Origin: Dokdonella_A sp963775445
Lineage (GTDB): Bacteria > Pseudomonadota > Gammaproteobacteria > Xanthomonadales > Rhodanobacteraceae
NCBI GenBank assembly: GCA_963775445.1
Contig: CAVZIT010000004.1
Span: 1,860,001 to 1,924,000 of the forward strand
DNA: 64,000 nt
Reading direction: 5' to 3'
The notes under the pieces: model-generated
Databases searched by the model: none
Told to the model about the DNA's origin: nothing
Seen by the model: only the letters and a program-made list of their open reading frames with translations
Shown: in pieces, positions 1 through 8,901 of the stretch
How the letters are laid out: each line of letters begins with the position of its first letter
Numbering within the stretch: the stretch's first letter is position 1
Program-made: the position numbers and the translations under genes

Positions 1-635
1 CCCATGAACACGCGCGCCCGCGGGAAATTGAATGGCAGGAAGGCAGCGACCGCCGCAGCACCGACCAGCGCGAGGCGGCTCAGCATCGGCATCCCGGCGA
101 AAAGCGCCGCCATGGCGATCACGATCGACACGAACACGGCTTGCAGCGCCAGCAATCCGTCTATGCCATCCATGAAGTTGTGCAGGTTGACCGACCACAC
201 CAGCGCGAGGCCAAGTCCCAGCAGCGCAAGAGACTTCATGACAGGTCCCGCTGCAACAGCCGCCGTCGGCACAAGCGCAGCCAGAACCAGGATGACTGCG
301 AAAACATGCACTGCAACGCGCACCGCTGCCGCCTGCGATTGGTGATCGTCCCAGAATCCCACCGCGGCGACGGCCATCACCGCGCTCGCAAGAAGAAGGC
401 TGGTGGCGGGAGTGGTTGCAGTGCCCGGCAACAACCCGCACGCGACCAACGCGATTGCGAAGCCGACACCGCCGCCGCGCGGCGTCGGCATGCTGTGGGA
501 ACGGCGCCGCCCAGGCATGTCCAGAAGTCGTGTGGGCGCTCGGTGCATGACCACCCCGGCCAGTGCCGCGCTGACCAACGCCGCGACGAGCATGAGCAAC
601 GCGGTTGTTGCCCAGGAATCAGCAACGAAGGACAT
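1..635 (-). CDS. Glycosyltransferase family 4 (WecA/WbpL-like), 5' part, runs off left edge
   Basis: Seen: 211 codons from an ATG at 635, continuing past the left edge. The product is strongly hydrophobic with several membrane segments. PTPRGGG lies at residues 50-56, an acidic WDD at 95-97 and NLHNFMDGIDG at 150-160; these are hallmarks of the MraY/WecA/WbpL family. Known: these enzymes transfer a sugar-1-phosphate from a UDP-sugar to undecaprenyl phosphate on the cytoplasmic face, starting O-antigen or related glycan synthesis. The start is 5 nt beyond the lapB stop, so it is probably cotranscribed. In Pseudomonas aeruginosa the O-antigen locus also begins next to ihfB, so this may be the edge of such a locus (inference). 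The C-terminal half is not visible, so the sugar is unknown. Confidence 0.85.
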   Translation of the reverse strand, partial: MSFVADSWATTALLMLVAALVSAALAGVVMHRAPTRLLDMPGRRRSHSMPTPRGGGVGFAIALVACGLLPGTATTPATSLLLASAVMAVAAVGFWDDHQSQAAAVRVAVHVFAVILVLAALVPTAAVAAGPVMKSLALLGLGLALVWSVNLHNFMDGIDGLLALQAVFVSIVIAMAALFAGMPMLSRLALVGAAAVAAFLPFNFPRARVFM

Positions 636-640
636 GCGGC

Positions 641-1813
641 CTATTCGCCGACGACGCCGTGAATCGGGCGTACCGAATCCCAGGTCTTGCAGCTCGGACA
701 CTGCCAATGATGCGCCTTGGCGCCAAATCCGCATTTGCTGCAGCGGTACATGGCCTGGCCCTCCAGCAACTTGCGCGTGAGGTCCCGAAGGCTGAGGAAG
801 ATTTCACGCCCTTCGCCATTGGCACTATGCAGATTGACATCGATCAGCGCCATCAGGGCGCGCACCGACGGTCGCTGGCGCAACGCTCGATTGAGGAATT
901 CGATCGCCGCTGGCTCGCCGCGTGTCTTTGCATACAGCTTGGCCAATGCGAGCACGGGCGAAACACCCTGATAGCGCTCGGTCGTCGCGAGCAGGAACTC
1001 TTCGGCGCGCTGCAAACGATCGGCACGTGCATAACATTCGAGCAGCGGTGCCAGGACTTCGGGTACGTAATCCACGTCCTGATCGACGACTCGCTCAAAG
1101 GCCGCTATCGCGCGATCGAGTCGGTCGCACGACGCTTCGACGTTCCCCGCAATGATTCCGGCGCGCACGCAATCGGGATCCGCTTCGTACGCCAGGTCGA
1201 TGTACCGCCGGGCCTCGTCCCAATCGAGCTGGGCGCGGACCTGTTCCGAAAGTTCGCAGTAGAATTGCGCGATGATCGAACCTTGCGATTCGCCCGAAAT
1301 GCGTTCGAGCCGCCGGGCATGGTCGATCGCCTGATCCCAATCGCGTTCGTGTTGGTAGATCGCAATCAAGTGCTTGAGCGCCGAGGGTGCCATCGAGTCC
1401 ATTGCCACGAGGTCGATGAACAAGGTCTCGGCCCGATCGAGCAGGCCTGCGCGCATGTAGTCCTCGCCGAGTTCGAGCAGCGCGACGGTTTTTTCGGCGT
1501 CGTTCAGCGTCGGCCGTGCGATGAGATTCTGGTGCACGCGGATCGCGCGATCGACTTCGCCGCGCCGACGAAAAAGGTTACCGAGTGCGAGGTGGGTTTC
1601 AACGGTATCGCGGTTGATGTCGGCGAGCTTGAGGAAGACTTCGATGGCCTTGTCCTGCTGCTCGTTGAGCAGGTAATTGAGCCCCCGGAAATAGCTGGTC
1701 GACAACTCGTTGACGCGCAAACCCGAGCTGCGTTCGCTGCCACGGCGTGCAACATACCAGCCGGAAAATGCCGCGACGGGCAGAAGCAGGAACAGCAACG
1801 CCAGCTCGTTCAT
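641..1813 (-). CDS. lapB: LapB (YciM), LPS assembly regulator with TPRs and rubredoxin-type metal centre
   Basis: 390 aa, close to the usual LapB length. An N-terminal membrane anchor (about residues 1-20) is followed by tandem tetratricopeptide repeats. The C-terminus carries a rubredoxin-like cluster, CSKCGFG then CPSCKTW, giving two CxxC pairs. Known: LapB sits on the inner membrane with its TPRs in the cytoplasm and regulates LPS amount by presenting LpxC to FtsH. It overlaps lapA by 4 nt (ATGA), the conserved lapA-lapB pairing, and is followed 5 nt later by the glycosyltransferase, which fits a link to LPS and O-antigen production. Confidence 0.95.
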   Translation of the reverse strand: MNELALLFLLLPVAAFSGWYVARRGSERSSGLRVNELSTSYFRGLNYLLNEQQDKAIEVFLKLADINRDTVETHLALGNLFRRRGEVDRAIRVHQNLIARPTLNDAEKTVALLELGEDYMRAGLLDRAETLFIDLVAMDSMAPSALKHLIAIYQHERDWDQAIDHARRLERISGESQGSIIAQFYCELSEQVRAQLDWDEARRYIDLAYEADPDCVRAGIIAGNVEASCDRLDRAIAAFERVVDQDVDYVPEVLAPLLECYARADRLQRAEEFLLATTERYQGVSPVLALAKLYAKTRGEPAAIEFLNRALRQRPSVRALMALIDVNLHSANGEGREIFLSLRDLTRKLLEGQAMYRCSKCGFGAKAHHWQCPSCKTWDSVRPIHGVVGE

Positions 1814-2085
1814 GGCGATCGATCACGCGGCGGCGGTTTCGACGCATCCTGCAATTCGCGCCGGCAGCGGCGCAGCTCTCTCTTCAATCGTGGCACACGC
1901 CCAAGCCACAACACAATTCCGCCAAGCAACCAGCCAAGCGACAATGCGCCGAGCAAGGCACCGCCCTTGGGGACGCTCAATCGAGCGAAATAGAAATCAA
2001 GCCCGATTCGTCCAGCGTTGAGCGCGCCGAACAACGCCCCCAGGCCGAGGAACACGAAAACGCAGAGCACCACGCCCAGGCGCAT
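1810..2085 (-). CDS. lapA: LapA domain membrane protein
   Basis: 91 aa with two hydrophobic segments (about 1-22 and 38-62) and a basic cytoplasmic tail; this is the LapA (DUF1049) fold. Known: it is the membrane partner of LapB in LPS assembly. It sits 6 nt after the ihfB stop and overlaps lapB by 4 nt, so ihfB-lapA-lapB probably form one transcript, as in other gammaproteobacteria. Confidence 0.9.
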   Translation of the reverse strand: MRLGVVLCVFVFLGLGALFGALNAGRIGLDFYFARLSVPKGGALLGALSLGWLLGGIVLWLGRVPRLKRELRRCRRELQDASKPPPRDRSP

Positions 2086-2091
2086 CGCGCA

Positions 2092-2382
2092 TCACCCGGA
2101 TGCGTTCGAGTTGACGCGCTCGCGAAGTTCCTTGCCGGGCTTGAAATGCGGTACATGTTTGCCGGGCAGTGCGACCCCTTCACCCGTCTTCGGATTGCGG
2201 CCCATACGTGGCGGCCTGTAGTGAAGCGAAAAACTGCCGAAACCGCGAATCTCGATGCGTGCGCCAGTCGCCAGAGCCTGGCTCATTTGCTCGAGCAGAC
2301 TCTTGACGGCGAGCTCCACATCGCCCGCGGCGAGATGCTTTTGCCGCAGGGCCAGGGCTTCTATCAGTTCCGACTTGGTCAT
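2092..2382 (-). CDS. ihfB: Integration host factor subunit beta
   Basis: 96 aa, full length. It starts MTKSELIEAL and contains the DNABII signature RGFGSFSLHYRPPRMGRNP (about residues 46-64), with the intercalating Pro in the arm. Known: IHF-beta pairs with IHF-alpha (not in this window) to bend DNA at specific sites. It lies downstream of rpsA, the usual gammaproteobacterial order. Confidence 0.97.
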   Translation of the reverse strand: MTKSELIEALALRQKHLAAGDVELAVKSLLEQMSQALATGARIEIRGFGSFSLHYRPPRMGRNPKTGEGVALPGKHVPHFKPGKELRERVNSNASG

Positions 2383-2418
2383 TGCATTGAAAGCGCCGTG
2401 CTGGATTCGATATGGAAA

Positions 2419-2442
2419 GCGCCCGCCAATACTGGTGGGCGC
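2419..2442 (-). terminator. Hairpin between rpsA and ihfB
   Basis: Nine-bp GC-rich inverted repeat (arms GCGCCCGCC and GGTGGGCGC, one G-T wobble) with a 6-nt loop. On the minus strand it is followed only by TTT, so termination would be partial at best. It lies after the rpsA stop and before ihfB and could set the rpsA/ihfB expression ratio (inference). Confidence 0.35.
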
Positions 2443-2481
2443 GACTCTTTCCGCTGAAGATTGCGAGGCAATCGCTTCGCG

Positions 2482-4152
2482 CTACTCGGAACGATCCATC
2501 TGCTCCTTCAAAAGCGCACCGAGCTTGGTGGTGCCGCCAGAGGCGCTCTGATAATCGTCGAGCACCTGTTGCAAGTCCTCCTCGTCCTTTGCGCGAATCG
2601 AGAGTTGCAGCGAACGCCCTTTGCGATCCATGCCGATGAACTTGGCTTCGACAGAATCCCCGACCTTGAGTCGTGTGGTCGCGTCGTCGACCTTCTCCTT
2701 GGCGATGTCGCTCGCGCGCAGATAACCTTCCACCCCCTCCGATAGATCGATCGTCGCGCCGCGCGCATCGACCTCGCGCACGGTTCCGTTGAGGATGCTG
2801 CCACGCGGATGCGCAGCCATGAACTGCCCGAATGGATCCTGTTCGAGTTGCTTGATGCCAAGCGAGATGCGTTCGCGTTCCGGATCGACTGCCAGCACCA
2901 CCGTGTCGATTTCCTCGCCCTTCTTGAAGTTGCGCACGAGTTCCTCGCCGGTGCCTTGCCAGGAAATGTCGGACAAATGCACGAGACCGTCGATACCACC
3001 ATCGAGACCGACGAAGATGCCGAAATCGGTTATCGATTTGATGCTGCCGACCACGTGCTCACCCTTCTTGTGGATCGCGGCAAACGCTTCCCACGGATTG
3101 GCGCGCGTCTGCTTGATTCCGAGCGAGATGCGGCGCCGCTCCTCGTCGACGTCGAGCACCATGACCTCCACTTCGTCGCCAACCTGCACCACCTTGCCCG
3201 GATTGACGTTCTTGTTGGTCCAGTCCATTTCCGACACGTGCACGAGACCTTCGACGCCCGGCTCGAGCTCGACGAAACACCCGTAGTCGGTGACGTTGGA
3301 TATCTTGCCCATCATCCGGGTTTCGCTCGGGTAGCGGCGAGCGATATTCACCCATGGGTCCTCGCCAAGTTGCTTGAGACCCAGCGACACGCGATTGCGT
3401 TCGCGGTCGAACTTGAGCACGCGCACATCGAGCTCGTCGCCAACGTTGACGACTTCCGAAGGATGGCGCACGCGCTTCCAGGCCATGTCGGTGATATGCA
3501 GCAGGCCGTCGATGCCGCCAAGGTCCACGAACGCACCATAGTCGGTGAGATTCTTGACCACGCCCTTGACGACCGCACCCTCGACCAGGCGTTCGAGCAG
3601 CTTTTCGCGCTCTTCGGAGAATTCGCTTTCGACCACGGCCCGTCGCGACACGACAACATTGTTGCGCTTGCGATCGAGCTTGATGATCTTGAACTCGAGT
3701 TCCTTGCCTTCCAGGTAACTCGGATCGCGCACCGGGCGCACATCGACCAGGGAGCCGGGCAGGAATGCCCGTACGTCCTTGATGTCCACCGTGAACCCAC
3801 CCTTGACCTTCCCGGAAATACGGCCGGTCACGGTGGAATCGCCGGATTGCGATTCTTCGAGCTCATCCCACACCATCGAGCGCTTGGCCTTCTCGCGCGA
3901 CAGCATGGTTTCGCCGAATCCATTCTCGATCGCGTCGAGCGCGACCTTCACCTCATCGCCAACCTCGATTTCCAGGTCACCCGCGTCATTGCGGAACTGC
4001 TCGATCGGGATGATACCTTCGGACTTGAGGCCCGCATTGACGACCACGACGTCGGGTCGAATCTCGACCACAATCCCCGAGACGATGGCGCCTGATTTGA
4101 GATTGGAGATCGCTTGGCTCTGTTCGAAAAGCTCGGCAAAACTTTCAGTCAT
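2482..4152 (-). CDS. rpsA: 30S ribosomal protein S1
   Basis: The start is the ATG at 4152 (MTESFAELFEQ), giving 556 aa, almost the E. coli length. The reading frame stays open 23 codons further upstream, but those codons resemble no S1. Six S1 RNA-binding repeats are visible (about 21-87, 105-171, 192-260, 277-347, 364-434 and 451-520), the later ones repeating the V-S-x-G-x-K-Q pattern. Known: S1 binds mRNA leaders on the 30S subunit and autoregulates its own translation. It lies between cmk and ihfB as in E. coli. The upstream leader holds two hairpins. Confidence 0.97.
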   Translation of the reverse strand: MTESFAELFEQSQAISNLKSGAIVSGIVVEIRPDVVVVNAGLKSEGIIPIEQFRNDAGDLEIEVGDEVKVALDAIENGFGETMLSREKAKRSMVWDELEESQSGDSTVTGRISGKVKGGFTVDIKDVRAFLPGSLVDVRPVRDPSYLEGKELEFKIIKLDRKRNNVVVSRRAVVESEFSEEREKLLERLVEGAVVKGVVKNLTDYGAFVDLGGIDGLLHITDMAWKRVRHPSEVVNVGDELDVRVLKFDRERNRVSLGLKQLGEDPWVNIARRYPSETRMMGKISNVTDYGCFVELEPGVEGLVHVSEMDWTNKNVNPGKVVQVGDEVEVMVLDVDEERRRISLGIKQTRANPWEAFAAIHKKGEHVVGSIKSITDFGIFVGLDGGIDGLVHLSDISWQGTGEELVRNFKKGEEIDTVVLAVDPERERISLGIKQLEQDPFGQFMAAHPRGSILNGTVREVDARGATIDLSEGVEGYLRASDIAKEKVDDATTRLKVGDSVEAKFIGMDRKGRSLQLSIRAKDEEDLQQVLDDYQSASGGTTKLGALLKEQMDRSE

Positions 4153-4229
4153 TTTGGTTTCCGGAAGGGTCAACGGACCGGAACGCATCGTCCTCATGGG
4201 ATCGAGGCAGATCCAGTCCACCAGTAAAG

Positions 4230-4273
4230 GGTGCGAAAACTCGCACCGTTATCCACCGGCGCCAAGGCGCCGG
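4230..4273 (-). promoter_or_regulatory. Two consecutive hairpins in the rpsA leader / cmk trailer
   Basis: Seen: a perfect 8-bp inverted repeat CCGGCGCC-AA-GGCGCCGG at 4256-4273 and a perfect 7-bp one GGTGCGA-AAAC-TCGCACC at 4230-4247. Both lie in the 159-nt gap between cmk and rpsA. On the minus strand the second is followed by CTTTAC, a poor U-tract. They could be a weak cmk terminator or part of the S1 autoregulatory leader; the sequence alone does not decide. Confidence 0.45.
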
Positions 4274-4311
4274 ACCATTTTCCCTCGCGCACCACATCGA
4301 GCACGCCTGCA

Positions 4312-5001
4312 TCACGCCGGCCGCACGATCGCGAGCACCCGCGCGACCACCGTCGCGACGGGCACGCCGGTCGTATCGACGATCAGCGCTTCCGGATCGG
4401 GCCTCAGCGGCGCCACCTCACGGGTGGCATCGCGAGCATCCCGCGCCTCGATCTCGCGCAAAAGGGACGCGAGTGTAACGTTGAACCCCTTTTCCTTCAA
4501 CTGCTTATGACGCCGTCGGGCGCGTTCCGCCGGACTGGCTGTCAGAAACACCTTGTAACGCGCGTCCGCGAACACCACGGTTCCCATGTCGCGCCCGTCC
4601 GCCACCAGTCCAGGAGGCTGGCGGTAGGCTCGTTGCTTGGCAAGCAACGCATTGCGCACGGACGGAAGCGCGGCGATGGCCGACGCGGCCGCACCACAGG
4701 TTTCCGTCCGGATTTCGTCGGTGGCATCGTGGCCGTCGATCAGCACGCGGGCATCGGCACCATTGCCTGGATCACGAAACTTGATGCGCGTCGTTTCAGC
4801 GCAGCGCGTTATCGCCTCGCCATCCGTCGGATCGAGATCAGCGACGCCCGCAGCGTAGGCGACCGCCCGATACAGCGCGCCCGAATCCAGCATGTGCCAG
4901 CCGAGCGCATCGGCCACCGATCGGCTGATGGTGCCCTTCCCTGAGCCGGAGGGGCCATCGATCGTCAGCACCGGAATGCCGGTTTCGGTCGATTCGGACA
5001 T
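4312..5001 (-). CDS. cmk: Cytidylate kinase
   Basis: 229 aa from the ATG at 5001, which has AGGAGG 10 nt upstream; an ATG 21 nt earlier overlaps that Shine-Dalgarno and is less likely. The P-loop is DGPSGSGKGT; the CMP-binding DSGALYRA and VADGRDMGT motifs are present. Known: it phosphorylates CMP and dCMP with ATP. The order aroA-cmk-rpsA-ihfB is conserved in gammaproteobacteria. Confidence 0.96.
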   Translation of the reverse strand: MSESTETGIPVLTIDGPSGSGKGTISRSVADALGWHMLDSGALYRAVAYAAGVADLDPTDGEAITRCAETTRIKFRDPGNGADARVLIDGHDATDEIRTETCGAAASAIAALPSVRNALLAKQRAYRQPPGLVADGRDMGTVVFADARYKVFLTASPAERARRRHKQLKEKGFNVTLASLLREIEARDARDATREVAPLRPDPEALIVDTTGVPVATVVARVLAIVRPA

Positions 5002-5145
5002 GCTGGTGCTTCCTCCTTGCAATGTCCGATTGTAGCGGGCAGCGCTGGATCATGAATCTCGAACGACTCGCAGGTCGCTCGCGTCGATCATGGCTTTGCT
5101 GTCGCCGAACTGCCAAATGCGGGGGACGATCTCTTCTGGACCCGA

Positions 5146-6459
5146 TTAATCGACTGAATAGGAGAGCGCGAACCCGCATTCATTCGCCATATCGAAGAAC
5201 CCTGGAAATGATGTGGCGACGTTGGCGCAGTCGCCTACGGTAACGGGCGCGCCGGCGATCAGTCCGGCGACGGCAAGACTCATCGCGCAGCGATGGTCGC
5301 GTGCACTCGTGACGCTCCCACCCGCGAAGCGGCCGCCGTCGATCACCGCGCCGTCCGGTGTCTCGGACGCAACGATACCGAGCTCGCGCAAGCCGGTGCA
5401 CATGACGTCTATACGGTCGGATTCCTTGACTCGCAATTCCCCGACGCCACGTATCGTGGTGCGTCCGTGCGCTGCGCCGGCGGCGATGAACAGGATCGGA
5501 AATTCATCGATCATGTCGACTGCGCGGTCGGGCTGGATGGTTATGCCGTGCAGCGCCGCATGGCGAACCCTGATGTCTGCGACCGGTTCGACTCCGCACT
5601 GACGGCGATTTTCGATATGGATGTCCGCTCCCATGCGACCAAGCACATCGAGGAGGCCGATGCGTCGAGGATTTACGCCGACCCCGCGCAATGTGAGATC
5701 GGAGCCTGGATTGAGAGTCGCGGCGACGATGAAGAAGGCCGCGGATGAAAAATCCCGTGGAACCTCAATGGATGTCGCGCGCAGTCGATGTCCTCCGGAC
5801 AAGGACACACGCCCTTCATCCATCGAAATCGGCCAACCGAATGCGGCGAGCATGCGCTCTGTGTGGTCGCGGGTCGGGGTCGGCTCATGAATGCGCGTTT
5901 CGCCTTCGGCATACATTCCCGCAAGCAGTATCGCCGACTTGACCTGCGCGCTCGCAACCGGGGCGAGGTAGTCGATGCCACGAAGCTGACGAGCGCCACG
6001 GATGCGCAGCGGCGGCAGATCGCCAGGGTCCGCCTCGATCTCCGCACCCATGCCACGCAGCGGTTCGACGACGCGTCGCATGGGTCGACACGACAGGGAC
6101 TCATCGCCGATCAACGTCGAATCGAAACCCTGTCCGCTGAGGATTCCACTGAGGAGTCTCATGCACGTGCCGGAATTGCCGCAATCGAGGAAATTGAGCG
6201 GCCTTTCCAGACCATGCAGCCCAAGGCCATCCACCATGCAGCGCGACGGACCGCAAAATTCGACGTGAGCACCCATGGCACGGAAAATAGAAGCTGTGGC
6301 GCGGGTGTCTTCGCTGTCTAGACAGCCTTCGACTCGGGTTACTCCGTCGGCCAGGCTGGCCAACATGAGCGCTCGATGGGAAATGGACTTGTCGCCGGGC
6401 ACCATGACTTCGCCGCGCAGAGAACCTGCTGGCCTGCTGGTCCAGTCATTCCCGGGCAT
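5146..6459 (-). CDS. aroA: 3-phosphoshikimate 1-carboxyvinyltransferase (EPSP synthase)
   Basis: 437 aa from the ATG at 6459, which overlaps the hisC stop as TGATG. The N-terminal shikimate-3-phosphate-binding GDKSISHRALM and the LDCGNSGTCMRLL loop (PEP site) are present, as is the C-terminal KESDRIDVM. Known: it joins PEP to shikimate-3-phosphate in the chorismate pathway in the cytoplasm. The tight coupling to hisC indicates one mRNA. Confidence 0.96.
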   Translation of the reverse strand: MPGNDWTSRPAGSLRGEVMVPGDKSISHRALMLASLADGVTRVEGCLDSEDTRATASIFRAMGAHVEFCGPSRCMVDGLGLHGLERPLNFLDCGNSGTCMRLLSGILSGQGFDSTLIGDESLSCRPMRRVVEPLRGMGAEIEADPGDLPPLRIRGARQLRGIDYLAPVASAQVKSAILLAGMYAEGETRIHEPTPTRDHTERMLAAFGWPISMDEGRVSLSGGHRLRATSIEVPRDFSSAAFFIVAATLNPGSDLTLRGVGVNPRRIGLLDVLGRMGADIHIENRRQCGVEPVADIRVRHAALHGITIQPDRAVDMIDEFPILFIAAGAAHGRTTIRGVGELRVKESDRIDVMCTGLRELGIVASETPDGAVIDGGRFAGGSVTSARDHRCAMSLAVAGLIAGAPVTVGDCANVATSFPGFFDMANECGFALSYSVD

Positions 6460-7562
6460 CAAGGCAACGCGTCCAGCAGTCGCTGATTCTCGCGGCGGCT
6501 GCCGACGCCTACGCGCAAGGTCTGCGCAAGTCCGTAGCCTGCCATCGCCCGCACGACGACGCCGTGCGCCAACAGCCGTCGATCGAGTGCCTCCGCATCG
6601 CGCCCGAGATCGAGCAGCACGAAGTTGGTCTGCGACGGCAGGGCCTTGTATCCGCGTGCTTCGAGCCGATCGACCAGCCAGGCACGTTCACTCGCGTTGA
6701 ACGCGCGAACCTTTTCGAGGTGCTCCACATCGGCGAGCGCCGCTTCAGCACCTGCCAAGGCGATGCTGTTCACGTTGAACGATTCGCGCAGACGTTCGAT
6801 CACCGAAACGACACTGGCATGCGCTGCCAGATAGCCGATGCGCAGTCCCGCCAGCCCGTAGGCCTTGGAAAACGTGCGTGTCACGATGAGATTGGGATAT
6901 TCGTCGATCAGGCCAATTGCGCTGCTCAGTCCCGGCGCGTCGACATATTCGTGATAGGCCTCATCGACGACGACCAATACCGTTTCGGGCACGCCTCGCA
7001 TGAAGCGCGCCAGGGATGCGTCATCGAACCAGGTACCTGTCGGATTGTTGGGATTGGCAAGGTAAACGATGCGCGTATCATTGCGCACGGCCACAAGCAT
7101 GGCCTCCAGATCGTGTCCGAACGGCGCATCCACGTGATCTCGCGGCAACGCCGCAACACAAATTGTTTGCGCGCCGGATGCTCCCGCTGCGAGCGCAAAC
7201 ACCGCAAACCCGTATTGCGCAAACACGATTGAATGCGCGGAATCGGCGAAGCATTGGGCGATCAGCACCAGGAGTTCATGCGAGCCATTGCCAAGTGCAA
7301 TGCGCTCCGGATCCAGATTGAGCCGCCGGCAAAGCGCACTCTTGAGCGCTGCTCCGCGCGGATCGGGATAACGGAAGCTCACTTCAAGCGCGGCGCGCAT
7401 CGCCTCGAGGGACAAGGGACTCGGACCAAGCGGATTTTCGTTGGAACCGAGTTCGGCGATGTCAGCGCCAAAGCGACGACGCAGTAGCGGCAGATCGTGA
7501 CCGGGATCGTAGGCACGTAGCGCAGTCGTCGGCGAGTTGGCGAGCACGCCGGCGTCGAACAT
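6459..7562 (-). CDS. hisC: Histidinol-phosphate / aromatic aminotransferase (HisC family)
   Basis: 367 aa fold-type I PLP aminotransferase (numbering from a GTG one codon upstream of the chosen ATG): SNENPLG at 41-47, NPNNPTG at 171-177, DEAY at 201-204 and the Schiff-base Lys234 in RTFSKAYG. Known: HisC makes histidinol phosphate. Copies inside serC-aroA clusters (hisC2 of Pseudomonas) are often broad aromatic aminotransferases, so a role in Phe/Tyr synthesis is equally possible. It overlaps aroA by one base. The GTG start at 7565 cannot be excluded. Confidence 0.9.
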   Translation of the reverse strand: MFDAGVLANSPTTALRAYDPGHDLPLLRRRFGADIAELGSNENPLGPSPLSLEAMRAALEVSFRYPDPRGAALKSALCRRLNLDPERIALGNGSHELLVLIAQCFADSAHSIVFAQYGFAVFALAAGASGAQTICVAALPRDHVDAPFGHDLEAMLVAVRNDTRIVYLANPNNPTGTWFDDASLARFMRGVPETVLVVVDEAYHEYVDAPGLSSAIGLIDEYPNLIVTRTFSKAYGLAGLRIGYLAAHASVVSVIERLRESFNVNSIALAGAEAALADVEHLEKVRAFNASERAWLVDRLEARGYKALPSQTNFVLLDLGRDAEALDRRLLAHGVVVRAMAGYGLAQTLRVGVGSRRENQRLLDALP

Positions 7563-7643
7563 CACGCAGTCGCATCAACGCGCGTGGCAAGCCGCTGCAT
7601 GCCTGCAACAAGTATGAGTTCAACCATGCGTGCTTCCATTGCC

Positions 7644-8810
7644 TCAATTCCCGATGACACGGACGCAAAGAATGCCGTCAATTGCAGAAATTGTCTTGAT
7701 GAGCGCTTCCGGCACCGTTGAATCGACATCGAGCAGGCTGTATGCCAGCTCGCCGCGGGACGCATTGTGCATCTGGGCGATATTGAGACCGGCCTCGCCC
7801 AGGGTGTGCGACAAGCGGCCAATCATGTTCGGCCGATTCCTGTTGGCAACGCAAATGCGCGCGGCTCCGGTTCGAGCCATGCGCGTGGCTGGAAAATTGA
7901 CGGAGTTGCGCACATTGCCGTTTTCGAGGAAATCACGCAGCGCGTCGACCACCATCATGGCGCAATTGTCTTCCGCCTCGCCAGTCGATGCGCCCAGATG
8001 CGGCAAGCTGATGACGTGCGAATTGCCGAGCAGCTCGGCAGCCGGAAAATCGGTTACGTAGCGCCCGATGCGTTCACTCGCAAGGCCATCGCGCAGCGCG
8101 TCGGCGTCGACGATCCCCGCGCGCGAGAAATTCAGCAGCACCGTACCGGGGTGTACCGTCCGCAGCGCCGAGGCGCCGAACAGGCCCCGCGTCGCGGGAT
8201 TCAGCGGAACATGGAACGTGATGAAGTCGCTGGTTGTGTAAAGACCCTCGAGCGACGATGCCTTGGCGACTTCCGATGAAAGTTGCCAGGCACCGTCGAC
8301 GGTCATGTGGGGGTCGAAGCCGATCGCGTTCATTCCAAGCGCACTGGCGGCGTTGGCGACCTTGACCCCCACCGCACCGAGGCCGACCACACCGAGGGTT
8401 TTTCCGGAAAGTTCCGAACCAACGAAGCGCTTCTTCGCCCGCTCCACTGCCTCGTTGATATTGTCGTCCGCGGAAAGGCTTGCGGTGAACCGCAGCGCAT
8501 CGGGGATGTTGCGCGCGGCGAGAAGAAGCCCGGCGACAACGAGTTCCTTGACCGCGTTGGCGTTACCTCCCGGCGCATTGAAGACCGGCACGCCTCGCTC
8601 GGAAAGGCTGTCGACCGGAATGTTGTTGACGCCCGCGCCGGCGCGGGCCACGGCCTTGATCGATAATGGTAGCGCCCGCTCATGCAGGCTGGCCGAGCGC
8701 AGCAGGATCGCGTCGGGCTCCGCGATATCGTCGGCCACGCGATAGGTTGCGGAGGACAGACGATCCAGGCCACTTCGTGAAATGTTGTTTAGCGTTTGAA
8801 TCGTCAGCAT
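7644..8810 (-). CDS. serA: D-3-phosphoglycerate dehydrogenase
   Basis: 388 aa from the ATG at 8810 (MLTIQTLNNI). The open frame extends further upstream but overlaps serC and looks non-coding there. A Rossmann NAD site VVGLGAVGVKVA, the FHVPLNPATRG segment, the catalytic-region SLPHLGASTGEAE and a C-terminal ACT domain (from NRPNMIGRL) are visible. Known: first step of serine synthesis; the ACT domain usually binds serine for feedback. It lies directly downstream of serC, so the two serine-pathway steps are cotranscribed. It occupies the position where pheA lies in Pseudomonas. Confidence 0.94.
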   Translation of the reverse strand: MLTIQTLNNISRSGLDRLSSATYRVADDIAEPDAILLRSASLHERALPLSIKAVARAGAGVNNIPVDSLSERGVPVFNAPGGNANAVKELVVAGLLLAARNIPDALRFTASLSADDNINEAVERAKKRFVGSELSGKTLGVVGLGAVGVKVANAASALGMNAIGFDPHMTVDGAWQLSSEVAKASSLEGLYTTSDFITFHVPLNPATRGLFGASALRTVHPGTVLLNFSRAGIVDADALRDGLASERIGRYVTDFPAAELLGNSHVISLPHLGASTGEAEDNCAMMVVDALRDFLENGNVRNSVNFPATRMARTGAARICVANRNRPNMIGRLSHTLGEAGLNIAQMHNASRGELAYSLLDVDSTVPEALIKTISAIDGILCVRVIGN

Positions 8811-8901
8811 GCGATTGATCGAAGTGGGCGGTTCGGATGGGGAGTGCAGCTTGTTGCGCCAGAGCGGCCGAGTGCGCCGTGCGACTGATGGCAGGTGCGC
8901 A

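Noticed and set aside
605..1993. Long open frame on the plus strand (462 codons) opposite lapB
   Set aside because: It is antisense to lapB, whose TPR and metal motifs are certain; the opposite frame stays open because of GC-rich codon bias.
2809..4095. 428-codon plus-strand frame opposite rpsA
   Set aside because: Mirror of the S1 repeats; no family motif and rpsA is unambiguous.
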